NCBI RefSeq assembly: GCF_001649575.2
Contig: NC_051433.1
Coordinates: forward strand, 23,032,971 to 23,096,970
Source of the DNA: Kryptolebias marmoratus
Lineage: Eukaryota; Chordata; Actinopteri; Cyprinodontiformes; Rivulidae
Length of the DNA stretch: 64,000 bases
Direction of reading: 5' to 3'
Every line of letters starts with the position of its first letter. Positions within the stretch are counted from its first letter, which is position 1. The position numbers were made by a program, and so were the translations under genes. Below are positions 12,772 to 24,005 of this stretch, piece by piece. Below the pieces are notes generated by a model. That model made no database searches and was not told the DNA's origin. It worked only from the letters and a program-made list of their open reading frames with translations.

Positions 12772-13767
12772 TCACATGGAGTACTCGGGTGAGGAGGGGG
12801 TGTCACTGGTGGAGCCCGTTTCGTGGTAGCAGTTCGCGCCGGCCAGCTTCTCGCACTTGAGTTTGTACGTGTCCCGCTCCCTCCGCAGCCTGCCGAGCTC
12901 GTGCTTCAGCTGCTCCACCTGCGACGCCAGGCTCGTCTTCTCGTGCTCCAGGATGTGCTTCTGCTGCACGCGCTTGTAGCGGCACGACTGCGCGTAGCCA
13001 CGGTTCTTCAGGGTCCGCCGCTTCTGCTTCAGGCGCATCACCTCGTCCTTGCTGAGGCCCCGCAGCAGCCGGTTGAGCTCGCGCACCGACATGTTCACCA
13101 GCTGCTCGTCCGAGAACAGCGCCTCGGCGCCGGAGCGCCGCTCGTGGTGGTGGTGGTGGCGGCCGGGCGGCTGCTGGAGCTGCTGGTGCGCCCCGAGGAG
13201 CTGCTGCTGCTGCTCTTGGTGGTGCTGCTGCTGATGGTGGTGCTGGTGGGCCTCCGGGGACTGCGGGGACGCGCTGTCCAGTTCGTCTTTCAGGTACGGG
13301 TCTTGGCAGTGGTTCGCCGGCATGCCCTGCAGGTCGTGGTGACCCGGCAGGCCCGGGTAGTGCTGCACGGGCTCGTTCAGGTAGCCGTCGTAGTCGGCCT
13401 GGAACGCCTGCGGGTGGTGGCCGTGGTGGGGCGCGGACGGGTGACCCTGCTGCGTCGTCGTGGCGCCGATCAGGGCCTCCATGGCGTCCTCCGGGGTCAG
13501 GCCGAAGGCTTGCGGGTACATTTGGTGAGGGTACCCGCCGTTGCTGGGCATCCAGAACTGGTCGCTGCCGGGGTTGTTCCTCTGCTCGTTCGGGACGACG
13601 TTCGGCGACGAGGGCACCGAGTTGCACGGCGTGCTGCGCGGCGTGGACGACACCGAGTCGGGCCGCTGGAGCGCGCCGCCCGGCCCGACGAAGGCGCGCT
13701 CTAAGCCCGGCATCGCCTCCTTCTTCACGCCGAACTTCATCAGGTCAAACTCGCCGACGAAATCCAT
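12772..13767 (-). CDS. mafb: Large Maf bZIP transcription factor, MAFB type
   Basis: Nuclear bZIP transcription factor that binds Maf recognition elements (MARE) as a dimer. In vertebrates MAFB acts in hindbrain segmentation and in the monocyte/macrophage lineage. The protein is 331 aa in a single exon, as is usual for large Mafs. The N-terminal activation region starts [17 protein letters not shown] (cf. family EYVNDFDLMKFEVKKE), with the [11 protein letters not shown] block at about residues 92-102. His/Gln-rich tracts occupy about 170-215. The extended homology region [20 protein letters not shown] is at about 220-240, followed by the basic region [21 protein letters not shown] and a leucine zipper. 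[10 protein letters not shown] and the [10 protein letters not shown] tail favour MAFB over MAFA or c-MAF. The start is the only ATG in frame before an upstream stop. It lacks the usual N-terminal lead with the SPLA motif. The divergent N-terminus suggests the fish paralogue mafbb rather than mafba (inference). Confidence 0.93.
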   Translation of the reverse strand: MDFVGEFDLMKFGVKKEAMPGLERAFVGPGGALQRPDSVSSTPRSTPCNSVPSSPNVVPNEQRNNPGSDQFWMPSNGGYPHQMYPQAFGLTPEDAMEALIGATTTQQGHPSAPHHGHHPQAFQADYDGYLNEPVQHYPGLPGHHDLQGMPANHCQDPYLKDELDSASPQSPEAHQHHHQQQHHQEQQQQLLGAHQQLQQPPGRHHHHHERRSGAEALFSDEQLVNMSVRELNRLLRGLSKDEVMRLKQKRRTLKNRGYAQSCRYKRVQQKHILEHEKTSLASQVEQLKHELGRLRRERDTYKLKCEKLAGANCYHETGSTSDTPSSPEYSM

Positions 13768-14400
13768 GTGGGGGTGGGGGGTGGGGTGGGGCGGGGCGGC
13801 GCGGGGGGAGTCTCTGCAGCCCCGGGTCAGGACGCGTCTCAGTGCTCCAAATTATTATTACTAATAATAATAATAATAATGAAAAAAAAACTCGTCACGG
13901 AGCTCCGCGTGTCCGCTGACAGTTCATGCAGTCGGAGAGGACGCACTCACGTGGATGGAAAGAAGAAGAAAAAAAGAAACAAATACTTCCAGACTTGGAT
14001 TTCAGCTCAAAAAGAAAAAAAAAACAGAAAAACCACTTGCGAGGGAGGAGAGAAGAATCGTTTTGCAGTGCCACCCCTCCCTGGTTTGGAGTTCGGGTGA
14101 AAGGAGCGGAGAGCGGCAGTGATCCCTGAAGCCCCTGAACGCACCTCTGCTGTTCGGGACGAGGCGCACTTTCCCTCATAAAGCCGGAGAGGGGCTGGCC
14201 CCGCCCTCCAGACTACACCTCCGCTCGGCCGTCCAATGAGAAGGCGCGGAGCTGCACGGTTTGTGTCACAGTTGCTCTCAGTTCGTCCCCCGCGAACCGA
14301 GCCCTTCACATTTATCTCCACTGTCTTCGCCTGCCGGTCTGCGGCGTTTGGGTTTTTCGGTGTAATTGCCCTTTAGTTGTCCAGCGTTTCACATTTAAAC
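13768..14400 (-). promoter_or_regulatory. Probable 5' UTR and promoter region of the maf gene
   Basis: GC-rich sequence lies directly upstream of the maf ATG, with a (TAA)n tract (13,860-13,878) and a CCAAT box (CCAATGAG at about 14,234 on the plus strand). The frame upstream of the ATG is closed by stops in the TAA tract, which supports the chosen start. The transcription start itself is not identifiable. Confidence 0.4.
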
Positions 14401-14837
14401 ATCTCACTCCTACAGTTTGTGCATACAAAAGCATTAAAAAAGTACTTATTTGGGGGATTATAAATGTTTTAGTCAATTTAATAAACTCATAAAAGTAGAT
14501 TAAACTCCTTTATGCAACATAGCTGAACTAAACTGTATTAAACCTTTTTATTTCCAATAAAAAAATATATATTATTTTTTGTCAATGTATTCATGTTAAC
14601 AGTGTGATTTTACTCAAACAGTAAAAGGCCAACTCCATGAATTCAAAATTCCTGTGGTTTCTGTTTTTTTCCCAACCAGTGGGCTGATAAATGCTGACAT
14701 CTTGTGGCCAGCCCTGAAAATGTCCCAGTAAATGCAAAAACCTTCACAAAACAGGCTTGCTGACTGATCACTAAGCTGAGGCTTGTACCTGTATTTGTTG
14801 TGTTTTGGGCCCGTGTCTGCATCTGTGTGCTCATTTT

Positions 14838-15095
14838 GTCTGTCTGTTAGCAAAATACCTCGTGGACCGCTGGGCGAACATAAATGAAACGTGCAGGAAG
14901 TGATCTTTGGGTGTACATCTTCAACTGATTTAACTTTTGGGTTCAATCCGGCTCAAGATGGCCGCAGCAGCCAAGTGACCTTAGAAAACACAAAACTGAC
15001 TATGACACAGCTAAATTTTACAGATAATGAGCTAAAATTTAGTATGGTAGTAGCTGAGACTGATCCCCAATTTATACTTGAAGAGCTAACTGATC
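14838..15095 (+). repeat. Dispersed repeat family R, copy C (single unit)
   Basis: One unit starts at GTCTGTTAGCAAAATACCTC. It includes CAAGATGGCCGCAGCAG at about 14,955, AATTTTACAGATAATGAGCTA, and a TATGGTAGTAGCTGAGA block. The tail is absent. Confidence 0.6.
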
Positions 15096-15204
15096 ACGCA
15101 ACATTGTTTTTTTTTAACATTTAAGATTTGATCTAAAAACTTTGGTAAATGTAAATAGGCATTTTATATATATAAATAGGCATTATATATATATATATAT
15201 ATAA

Positions 15205-15395
15205 ATAAATACCAGGCCACTCAAAGCACCCATCCACACACACATTCATACAGCACTCTTCTCCTAATCTGAATAAATCATCGTATCAGTGCTTTACACT
15301 GATGGGGCACGTCGGTTCAGTGTCTCGCCCATTGAACCTGCGACTCTCTCGCTGAAGGACGTCTACTCTAACCACTGAGCCTCAGCCACGTTAAC
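15205..15395 (-). mobile_element. Retroposon-like fragment (fish SINE/LINE tail)
   Basis: The block contains 'CACCCATCCACACACACATTCATACAG' style sequence, 'GTGTCTCGCCCA' and 'CTACTCTAACCACTGAGCC'. These phrases are typical of a widespread teleost retroposon in reverse orientation. A fragment with similar tail features, in forward orientation, lies at 63,660-63,775. It sits between two copies of family R. Confidence 0.4.
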
Positions 15396-15409
15396 TCTCG
15401 GAGCCAGCT

Positions 15410-15960
15410 CTGTCTGTCTGTTAGCAAAATATCTGATGCACTACTGGACGGGTTTTAACGAAACTTTCGGGAAGCAACGGCTGGATGTCCATCTACAACT
15501 GATTATCGTTTGGTGTCAATCCCAGTTTAAGATGGCCGCCACAGCTGAAGGACTTTGGAAAACCGGAAAAAACGGCTACAACTCAAGTCAATTTTACAGA
15601 TACTGAGCTCAAGTTTGGTGTGGTAGTAGCTGAGACTAATTCACAACAGCGAAATATCACACAAACTACTGAACAGATTTTAACAAAACTCTTACAAAGT
15701 AATCATTGAACATATAACTAATAACTAACTTCTGGAGTCACCTCAAATTAAGATGGCTGCCTCTACAAATCAACCTCAGCCAACACGGCGTACTCTGAGC
15801 ACAGATGTTGCAAAATCGCCCATAGAGTCATTTAAAAGGTCTGACCAAGTCGGCTGCAACTCCGTCCCTTCTCGTTGTAAAATGATTTTAGCCTTATAAT
15901 CTGGCGTGACAGGCGGTGGGCGATGTGCATTCTTTCAAGACGTGCTAGACCTTCATAGTT
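15410..15960 (+). repeat. Dispersed repeat family R, copy D (two units plus tail)
   Basis: Units start at about 15,425 and 15,655. AAGATGGCCGCCACAGC lies at about 15,529 and AAGATGGCTGCC at about 15,750. The tail (about 15,835-15,960) has GTTGTAAAATGATTTTAG and a degenerate CTGGCGTGACAGGCGGTGGG. The interval 15,960-17,440 contains no gene I can support. Confidence 0.6.
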
Positions 15961-17449
15961 ACACACGTGTGTGTCGCGTTCTTTAAAAACAGTAATGCTG
16001 GCAGAACAGGTCAGACACACAGCAGGAAGGAATGACTACACAGAGCGAAAAAAAAGGAATGCCGACAATACTGACGACCCTTATTCACCCAATGACCCAA
16101 CAACAAGACCGAAGATCCGCCCGAATGAGGATTGGTCTTTGCAGGGTCTCCTCGTCGTGGACACGTGGTAGAGCGAGATTGGACCGTGGCGGTTTGGAGC
16201 ACGCTCAGAACTTCCACAGAAAAGTCATGGCGGCGAAGGACAGGGGTGTTCTGGGGGATCTGTGGTGGCAGCGTATCCGGGACACGTCACAGGCGTAGGT
16301 GGTAAGTATTGTTGGGGGTAACTCACCGTGATCTATCGACCACGGTGAGGACGCAGGAGAGCACCGTAGGCATGTAGAAAACACCAGGAACAAACCTTGT
16401 TGGTGAGCACAGAGTGAAGCAGAGCAACAATTGCCTTCACACTCAAGGTTTTCCAAATTTGCCACTTCTTCTCTGTGAAGAACGAAGACCTAATACTGTT
16501 TTTTCTTGTTTTGAATCCTTTTATTTCCCCTTGGGACACACTAACACTACTATCAATTTTTATAGCCTTTTGGATCGTGCACGAGAGCACAATAACACGA
16601 ACAAGTAAGCTCTTTATACTTTTTTTTTTTTTCCATAGGAGGCGAGTCCCTGTAGATCACGAGGGAACGGGCTTATCACGCACTTGGGTCTGCACAGGTG
16701 CTGTGACTGCACAGGATCTCAAAGGGTTAAACGATTTGCCCTGAGGTGACCCCGTCAGCAAAGCACTTAACTTCATGCGAAAGCTTCACTGACAACGCAG
16801 AAGGACCACCTCCGGCCAAAACCAATAGAATTTGGTGCATGAGGATGGCCAAGTATTGTTTCAGTCAGTTGTGTTTCTGGGAAAAGAGGAAAAGAGAAGA
16901 CAGTGTGACTGAGCAGAGACCTCTCAGGGACACATACCAGGATTCACGCCAGCGGACCAGAGTCACACTATGAGCTAATACTGGGCTAATAACAGCCTTA
17001 GTGCAAATCTGAAATAAATTACATTTAAACACACTATCATTATGTTTATGCATTACCTTGTTGTCAACAGTTAAAGATATATTTCAAGCCATTTTAAAGT
17101 GGGTTTCTGCTGGAGATAGCTCTTTGAACATGTTTCCCTTTGGAGAAACGGAAAGGGACCGATGAGCTAACAGCTGGTCTGAACGCAGCTTAGTCCGAAG
17201 TGGATTGCTGCTATTTTTAAACAGCTTCAATCTTCAGAACTTTATAGCAGTTTATGTGAACCACTATTTTATAAACTTTGACATAGCAGGCACTTTTGAA
17301 TAGAATCCTGTGGTTATTTGCAAGCGCACACAGCAGCAGCAGTTCCAAAATCCATGGAGGTCTAACGGTTTCAGTAGCATTTGGGTGAAGCATTTTGAAA
17401 ATTTGAATTTAAGAGTTGTTTTAAAACGGCTAAATGTTGCGATTATTAA

Positions 17450-18155
17450 CGCAAAATCAAGCAAAGCCTGCGAAATCGCAACTTTTTAAAACTTTGCCCA
17501 AAACACCGCAACTTTCCTGCAACTTTAACCCAATATTTATTGTTTCTAAAGTGATTCGCCACCGTTTCTGTGGTCTAGTCTCTTCTTTGTGAGTTTGTGT
17601 AGTAACCCCAAATAACTCACGAAGAAAACACATGACATCACATCCTGTTAACATCAGAATGCCGGGAGCGTGCGGGAGCGTGCAGGAGCAGCGACCGAAG
17701 ATGTGCGCTAATGCTTCACATTTGCCAACAAAGATTTCAGCAAAGGACCGCGCAAACCAGTTTCCTCCCCAGCTGCAGGAGAGTGGGGGGTAAGCTGTTT
17801 TTTCACGTCCTGCAGTGTAATCATGGAACATAAAGGCATAGACAAACACTTTGTGTCTGCAAAACATGTGAGGAGAGCTGCAGACGAGGGACAATCCAGA
17901 AATGGTCATGAATGTCAGTTTATAATCTATCAAAGTTCTCAAATAAAGCACCTTTTGAGAATGTCAATGTTTGTTGGTAATTATCTTACAAAACTAGTAA
18001 GTATTTTTGGTTTATATATTAAAAGTTATGTTTTTTTATTGATTTTAGTAAAAAAAAAAAAAAAAATCTCAACTTTTCGGAAAATGCCCCGCGAAATCAG
18101 GCATTTTAGCTGCAACAATCACAAAAAATGCCCGCAAAATCCTGGAGGGATTGAA
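17450..18155. mobile_element. Candidate DNA-transposon remnant with inverted GCGAAATC-type ends
   Basis: The left end (about 17,459-17,525) has GCCTGCGAAATCGCAACTTT and the right end (about 18,068-18,155) has GAAAATGCCCCGCGAAATCA and GCCCGCAAAATCCTGGAGGG, in roughly inverted arrangement. The interior has short broken frames only. It looks like a decayed non-autonomous DNA transposon. The superfamily is not assigned. Confidence 0.35.
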
Positions 18156-18434
18156 AACTGACAGCAAAGGAAAGGTCTATAAAATTGTACCCAAATTAAT
18201 CACTATGAAACTTTGGAGACTGGAGTTGTTTAAAGATGGCAACGATCCTCTTTGGTTTAGCTGCATTTGGACTAGCCATTAGCTCATCGGTCCTGTCGGA
18301 CGTCATCTCTATTTTTCTTCAAGCTGAGTCTGCTCAAAAAGCCATTTGCAGCAGGTAGGATATTTATTGCTCACCATCAAAGACAAAAGGGCAGTAATGT
18401 TTGAGCCCATGTCTGTGCATGGGGGCTAGTGTGT

Positions 18435-19090
18435 TTGCTTGTCTGTCATGTTAGCAAAATATCTTATGAACCAATGGACAGATCTTTTGTGAGACTTTCA
18501 GAAATAATCAATAGATGTATGTCTATGACTGATTAACTTTTGGAGTCACTGAAATTCTAAATAACTGCCCCAGCTAAAGCTCAATCTCAGCTGATTTTTA
18601 CAGATATTGAGCTAATATTTGGTGTGGTAGTAGCTGAGAGTGGTTCACAACACATACTCCAAGAGCCAGCTGATTGCATGAGATCGGTTCTTCAAACTTT
18701 ACCATTAACCAATGGAGTGAGCTCTGTCTGCTGGCAACTTATCTCATGAACCAATGAATGGATTTCATTGAAATAATCACTAGTTGTGCATCTACAACTG
18801 CTTACATTTTGGGGTCAGCCCAATTCAAGATGGCCACCACAGCTAATCGACCTTAGCTAACACAAAAAGTAGCAATATCTGACAGTGAGTTAAAGTTTGA
18901 TGAGGCAGCAGCTCGAAGTCATCCTCAACACATACTGAAGCGTCAACACTCCATGGGAGATGTTAGAAAAATCGCACAAGAGTGTGCATATTATTCCCGA
19001 GGTTGGACCCAAACGGCCACAGCTTCTTTCTCTTCTCATTATAAGATTTTACTTTAAAACTCTGGCATGAAAGATGATGTTACAGCATGT
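18435..19090 (+). repeat. Dispersed repeat family R, copy E (two units plus tail)
   Basis: Units begin at about 18,456 (CAAAATATCTTATGAACCA) and 18,735. CAAGATGGCCACCACAGC is at about 18,826. The tail ends AAACTCTGGCATGAAAGATG. Two units plus a tail is the same architecture as copies A and B. The interval 19,100-19,960, up to the deptor start, has no other gene I can support. Confidence 0.65.
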
Positions 19091-19965
19091 TGGGTCTTTA
19101 ATATTTATTCGATTTTTTTTTCTCACCAAACTCTGCTTCAAAAAGGGGCTGAACTACCTATCCCCTTTAAGGCTCCACTTTCTCCACACCTGCACACACG
19201 GCTGCAAAGCTTTGACGCCAGTCGGTCCACCCCGTGAAGCGGATGTTCTGTAGGTGATGAAGGCCGGCGTTAAGCAGCAGGATTTACAAACAGCCCGAGA
19301 GGAAGAGCTTTCTCTGAGCATCAGCCCGGGAGAGAGGGCGCAGATGATATGTTTTCTATCTGAATGCTCCCTTTACACAAAATAAAACAAATACTGCCAT
19401 CAGCGTGTTTTTCAGGTTTTCTGTTGTCAGACAATCACGTGACGACCTTCGCATTTGTGGCTAGTTTAAACTCATCTGGTGCTAATGGGTCGATGAATAC
19501 CAGCATGGCTTCTGGTAAAAAAAAAACTACAGAAACTACAGACAGCCTGCCTGGAGACTCCTTTATAGCATGTAGCAGACTTTTAAATAAGTATCCCTCC
19601 ATACTAACTAAACCTCATATAAGAATACACAAACACCATCGAAGCAGCCATTATTGATCTGCGAAGGATCAAACACTCTACTGCATTGTGCTTAATTGTG
19701 TAATTTTCAGTTAAGGGCACTGTATAATTCTGTAAAACAATAAACTATTTTGAAAAACACACGAGAGTTTCTGTGTGAACTCGGTAACATATTTGCACTA
19801 TTTTTACCAGTTAATCTCCATGTCTTTGTCTTTCTTTTCCACTGTATACACAACAGCCCCCCTCTCAGTTCGACGGGGAGCTGTGTTTCTGTGGCTGTTT
19901 TGTCAACACAAAAGTACATAATAAAAGGTAAGCTTCATTTATTCCTCAGTCCGGGGATAACAAAC

Positions 19966-22905
19966 ATGGAGCGAACGAGCAGCATAAGGAGAAAAGTCGT
20001 GGCCCGGCAGCACAAAGCTGAGGTCATGATTGCCGGAGAACAACTCAGGTATGAGGAAACGTGTGCGTATTACGGTGTTACGGTGATCATAAAGCTTAAA
20101 TCTGATCGCAGATGCCGACGTGACTTTCAGGTTGAGACTCCACGACGGGAAACTGATCAAGGACCGGCGGTACTACCTGCGCACGTATCCGAACTGCTTC
20201 GTGGCCCAGGAGCTCGTGGACTGGCTCGTGAGCCACAAGGAGGCTTCTGACCGAGCGACGGCCGTCTGTCTCATGCAGCACCTCATGGACCACGACATCG
20301 TTCACCACGGTGAGGAGGCCGCGAGACATGCTGAAACCACGTGGGGGTGAGAATAAGGGGTTATAGGTGTCTTTCACGGCCTATTTTAAACTGTACCCTG
20401 CCTTGTCTTAAAGTCTGTGATAAGAGTCCTGAATTCAAGGACGCCAAGCTGCTGTATCGTTTTCGCAAGGATGATGGGACATTTCCCTTCAACACAGAGG
20501 TGAAGATCTTCATGCGGGGACAACGACTGTATGAAAAGTAAGAACTTTGTTGTTTAACCTGAAATGTTTGGTTTTTTGTTTTTTTTCTTAAAAAAAGAGG
20601 CCTTTATTTAAAAGAAAATGCGACCGTTTGCAAATTACCCCCCTCCTGTGATCATTATTTTAGGCGTACGCTCATTGAGAGCATGTTTACCATTGTGTTA
20701 CATCATCTCTGTCACAGTGATAACAAAAGCTTTCTTTTCGATTCTACCCTCCAGCTTGAAATCACATTTCAGGCGCCGGTTATTTCACATGTGCAGCGTA
20801 CAGTGGCATCTAGCGGCACAAACGGCCAGTTGCCACCAATGTCCCCACCATGCCGTCTCCCTTCAGTACTAGACTTCGTGTAGGGTAACACAATTACAAT
20901 AAAAGACCATTCAAGATGGTCTTTTAATGGTATGGTTTGTTCAACTATTTACTCTGTGGTCGGTAACAGAGTGGTCTTCCATTTATTAAATACTTAAAGA
21001 GGAAGTTTGTAGAAATCACTGTTACTCTTCTCCCAGTAAATATCTAATGTGTTGTTGACATCACTTTCTAGATGAGCATGTATTCAAAATACATGAAGCA
21101 TTTTGTTCGATTTAACATTTTGCTTGTGTACTATGGTACTCTCAATTAAACGCTGGCATAAATGCTTGTGGGTTGTTACATTCATGCTTGTTTGCAATAA
21201 AAATCACCCCCCCCCTTCCCAAGCATCCGTGAATGGATTACAGACTCTTTAGGATACAGTACATATTGGTAATTTTGTATATTAATGCTCCTTTCAAATT
21301 ATTTTTTTCCCCCCATGTTCTTTAGATTTTAAAGTCTGTTTTCTTTTGTGTATTTGTTGTAAGTCTCGTGGCAGACAAGAACTCCATCCTGCGGCTGAGA
21401 GAGGAGCACGGGGTTTCGTATCAGCGCTCCGCTCCCGGCTGCCAGCTCATTGACTGGCTCCTTCAGAACGGGGAGGTGGAGAGCCGACGTCAGGGAGTGG
21501 AGCTGTGTCGTGCGTTGCAGGAGCATGGCATCATTCAGCACGGTAGGGGAGTACTCATTTGCTCTTTGATATATGGTAGGCAGTGGCTGCCAGCAGCGTG
21601 TGGTGGAAGGAGGAGGGGGGGGGGGACATCTGGGACTTTTGCAATCAAAAGCAAATACATGCAATAACTCTTGGCAAACAATTTCTTTTGTCCTTAAACC
21701 ATTTTCCACTGTGGTTTTTTGTGCTGTGTTATTTTCCACCACTAGTGGCAAAGAAGCATGACTTCTTTGACAGTGGCCTACTCTATCAATTCTGCATCAA
21801 TTTTCGTCGCCGCCGGCGCCTATCTGAGCTGCTAAATGAGAAGGAACGGGACGCTGATGTGAATGCAGCGGCGTCCCCCACAGAGGACGGCAATCTTGAC
21901 AGTCCATTTATTCTACGCAAAGACTCACTCCAGGAGCCCAACAGCGCTTTTGAGTCCGGTAGGAGTAAAGCTTACGCCACTTTTTGCAAGACGCCTCTTT
22001 GCTGTGAACACAGACTTCCACACGCAATGCCTTTTCCACTAACCTCACTCCAGTGGGATCGAGTAAAGCCCTGAAAGTGGTCACCGGTGGTCGCAGAGCC
22101 AGCTTGAATGCCCTTCAGCACCACTCGGCTGGCTTCCCACCTCTTCTTCAGCTGTATTTGAATGGGGTGGTGAGGTGCAACCCGAAATCAGGCAAGCGGA
22201 TCATCAATAACCAACTCCCAGTTCTTTAAAAATGTCAAAAGACTTGCTATTAGAGGTATGTTCCTTTTCGTCCTACAGTCCTAAAAAGACATGTCACATG
22301 TAGGGAACTACTGGCACCAGGTGCACCCTTCATCAAAAAAGTGCTGACGGTGAGTTAGTACATCGGATGACGTACGTAGCTTACAGTCAAGCTATATCCT
22401 GAATTTCCCAACATCATTTTAGTATATCATTAAAATCAGTCCTTGAAAATCCAACGGTTGTTCTCGTAAAGAACGTTATCCAGCGGCAGCTACAGCGCCA
22501 GTTTCCCAAGTCTGAAGTGTAGTTTGTGTTACCGTGACGGCAGGTGATCGGGGACGCCCTGGGCTGGGGCATCGTTGTCCGAGGCAGGGCCCCCTGCTAC
22601 GTCCAGGCTGTTGACCCGGAGAGCCCTGCAGCAGCTGCTGGAGTGAAGGTGAAATAAACAGAATACAAACAATACTTAAAAAGGAAAAATTGACTTTTGA
22701 GAGACAATCACAATCCGTGTACTGTAATCGTTTTTATATTTATTACAGGTTTTTTTGTTTGTTTGTTTGTTTTTTTTAGATCCGGCAGTTCGTGTGCCGG
22801 GTGAATGGAAGGTGTGTTCTTTACCTGAACTACAGGACGGTGACCAGGCTGGTGATGTCAGGACCTCGTGTTGCCGTACTGGAAGTTATGGAGCCGCTGG
22901 AATGA
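19966..22905 (+). CDS. deptor: DEPTOR, DEP domain-containing mTOR-interacting protein
   Basis: Inhibitory subunit of mTORC1 and mTORC2 that binds the mTOR FAT region through its PDZ domain. Nine coding exons: 19966-20048, 20131-20309, 20414-20537, 21364-21542, 21746-21958, 22054-22191, 22279-22349, 22544-22648, 22780-22905. Together they give 405 aa (human about 409). DEP1 (about residues 25-115) contains RTYPNCFVAQELVDWL and FKDAKLLYRFRKDDGTFP. DEP2 (about 130-225) contains GCQLIDWLLQNGE and LLYQFCINFRRRRRLSELL. A Ser-rich linker follows. The PDZ domain (about 310-405) contains IGDALGWGIVVRG and ends VAVLEVMEPLE. Exon phases are continuous throughout. The 22,192 junction needs a GC-AG donor (CAG|GCAAGC), because the frame requires ASN-PRO-LYS-SER joined to VLKRHVT. 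The linker is shorter in the Ser-rich part than in human. The first exon encodes a short Arg-rich lead unlike the human N-terminus. Confidence 0.93.
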
Positions 22906-23094
22906 CAACAGCTACATAAAAACTACAGAATATATAAAAAAAAGTATTTAACAGCTGTTTTTGACACCATCTGTAGGACCTGAAATATGCTGGGCTTGGC
23001 CAATTCTTCCTGAAGGAGCAGAATTCCTGTGCTTGTGCAATTTAATGTGTGTACATGTTAATCCTAATGTTGTTAGTGTTGCACAATGTGGACA

Positions 23095-23100
23095 ATTAAA
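23095..23100 (+). other. Candidate polyadenylation signal for deptor
   Basis: ATTAAA about 190 bases after the stop codon. The 3' UTR is short and AT-rich. Assigned by position only. Confidence 0.45.
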
Positions 23101-23169
23101 CACTTAAAACGGTTTTCCAGTTTGTGGGACTCTGTCTCTCTTCATAAATATATGTCTCAAATCTGCACA

Positions 23170-23585
23170 CCCCTACTTCCGTCTTTTTGTGGTCGCCATT
23201 TTGTATTGCGTGTTGATCCTTAGAAGTAGATACCGTAGCTGTCTCACCGCTGGAGCGAGTTCAAGGGACACAGGGGACAAAAGGTAGTCCAGGCAGTTGT
23301 TTGTACTGAGGTGTAATGTGTTCGTAAGACGGAGGGCTTTCCATCCTGCGGTTTTCCTCCTCCAGCTAGCAGCTACTACATGGTAACAACTAACCAACTA
23401 GCTTTTTTTAGCCAGCTAGCCTTTTAGCCAGCTAGCTGTGGAGCTGCAGAGCATCAACTCCCCGGCGCCAAGGAGCGTGAACGCCTCCGCTTTCCCCGTC
23501 CTGACCGCAGTTAACCTCTTCGTTGGGCATTTATGTCGGTGAAACAAACTGCATAAAGTCCGTTTTCTAGACGTACCCTGAGGTA
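23170..23585 (+). promoter_or_regulatory. Probable promoter and non-coding first exon of the adnp-like gene
   Basis: The transition to GC-rich sequence with CTAGC repeats ends at a strong splice donor, CCTGAG|GTAAGT at about 23,576-23,587. This fits a 5' UTR exon upstream of the coding start at 24,006. The minus strand at about 23,200 contains AAAATGGCGACC, a YY1-like box. Positional inference only. Confidence 0.4.
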
Positions 23586-24005
23586 AGTGGAACGCCTCAG
23601 CCGAGTTCAGGGAGGGGGGGAAACAAAACAGTGACCCTAGCTTTTGGTGCTGACCATGCCGCCGCCTGAGAGCGGGCAGTGCCGCTAGCGTTAGCCCACG
23701 AAGCTAACGCGATTACTGGTAACCAACGAGAGGCGCATTTCGAGGCGAAGTGTTGTACTTCAGGTCGCAGTGTTCGGACAAACACTCTGTCAGAAATAGC
23801 ACCGAGTCGATGCACACACACAAACTGCACAGGACACTTCTGGCGCCGGCGTAGCTCTGGAGAAGTAGCTAAAACTGCAAGTGAAGGACGTTGTTGTTCC
23901 GCCTGACGTGGAGCCAGTGTCTTAGTTACTGCAGTGATTGAAACGGACCTTCCGTCGACGAATTTGTGCTCTTGCTTTTATTTATTTATTTTCTTATTAG
24001 GAGAA

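Noticed and set aside
12803..13704. Long open frames overlapping the maf gene on both strands (274 and 293 codons)
   Set aside because: They are shadows of the GC-rich, His/Gln-rich maf exon. Their composition (Ala/Arg/Pro or Leu/Val rich) matches no family and the bZIP frame is unambiguous.
16032..16298. 88-codon frame near repeat family R, possibly a small gene
   Set aside because: No recognisable domain, no conserved splice structure, and surrounded by repeats. Probably chance or a decayed mobile element.
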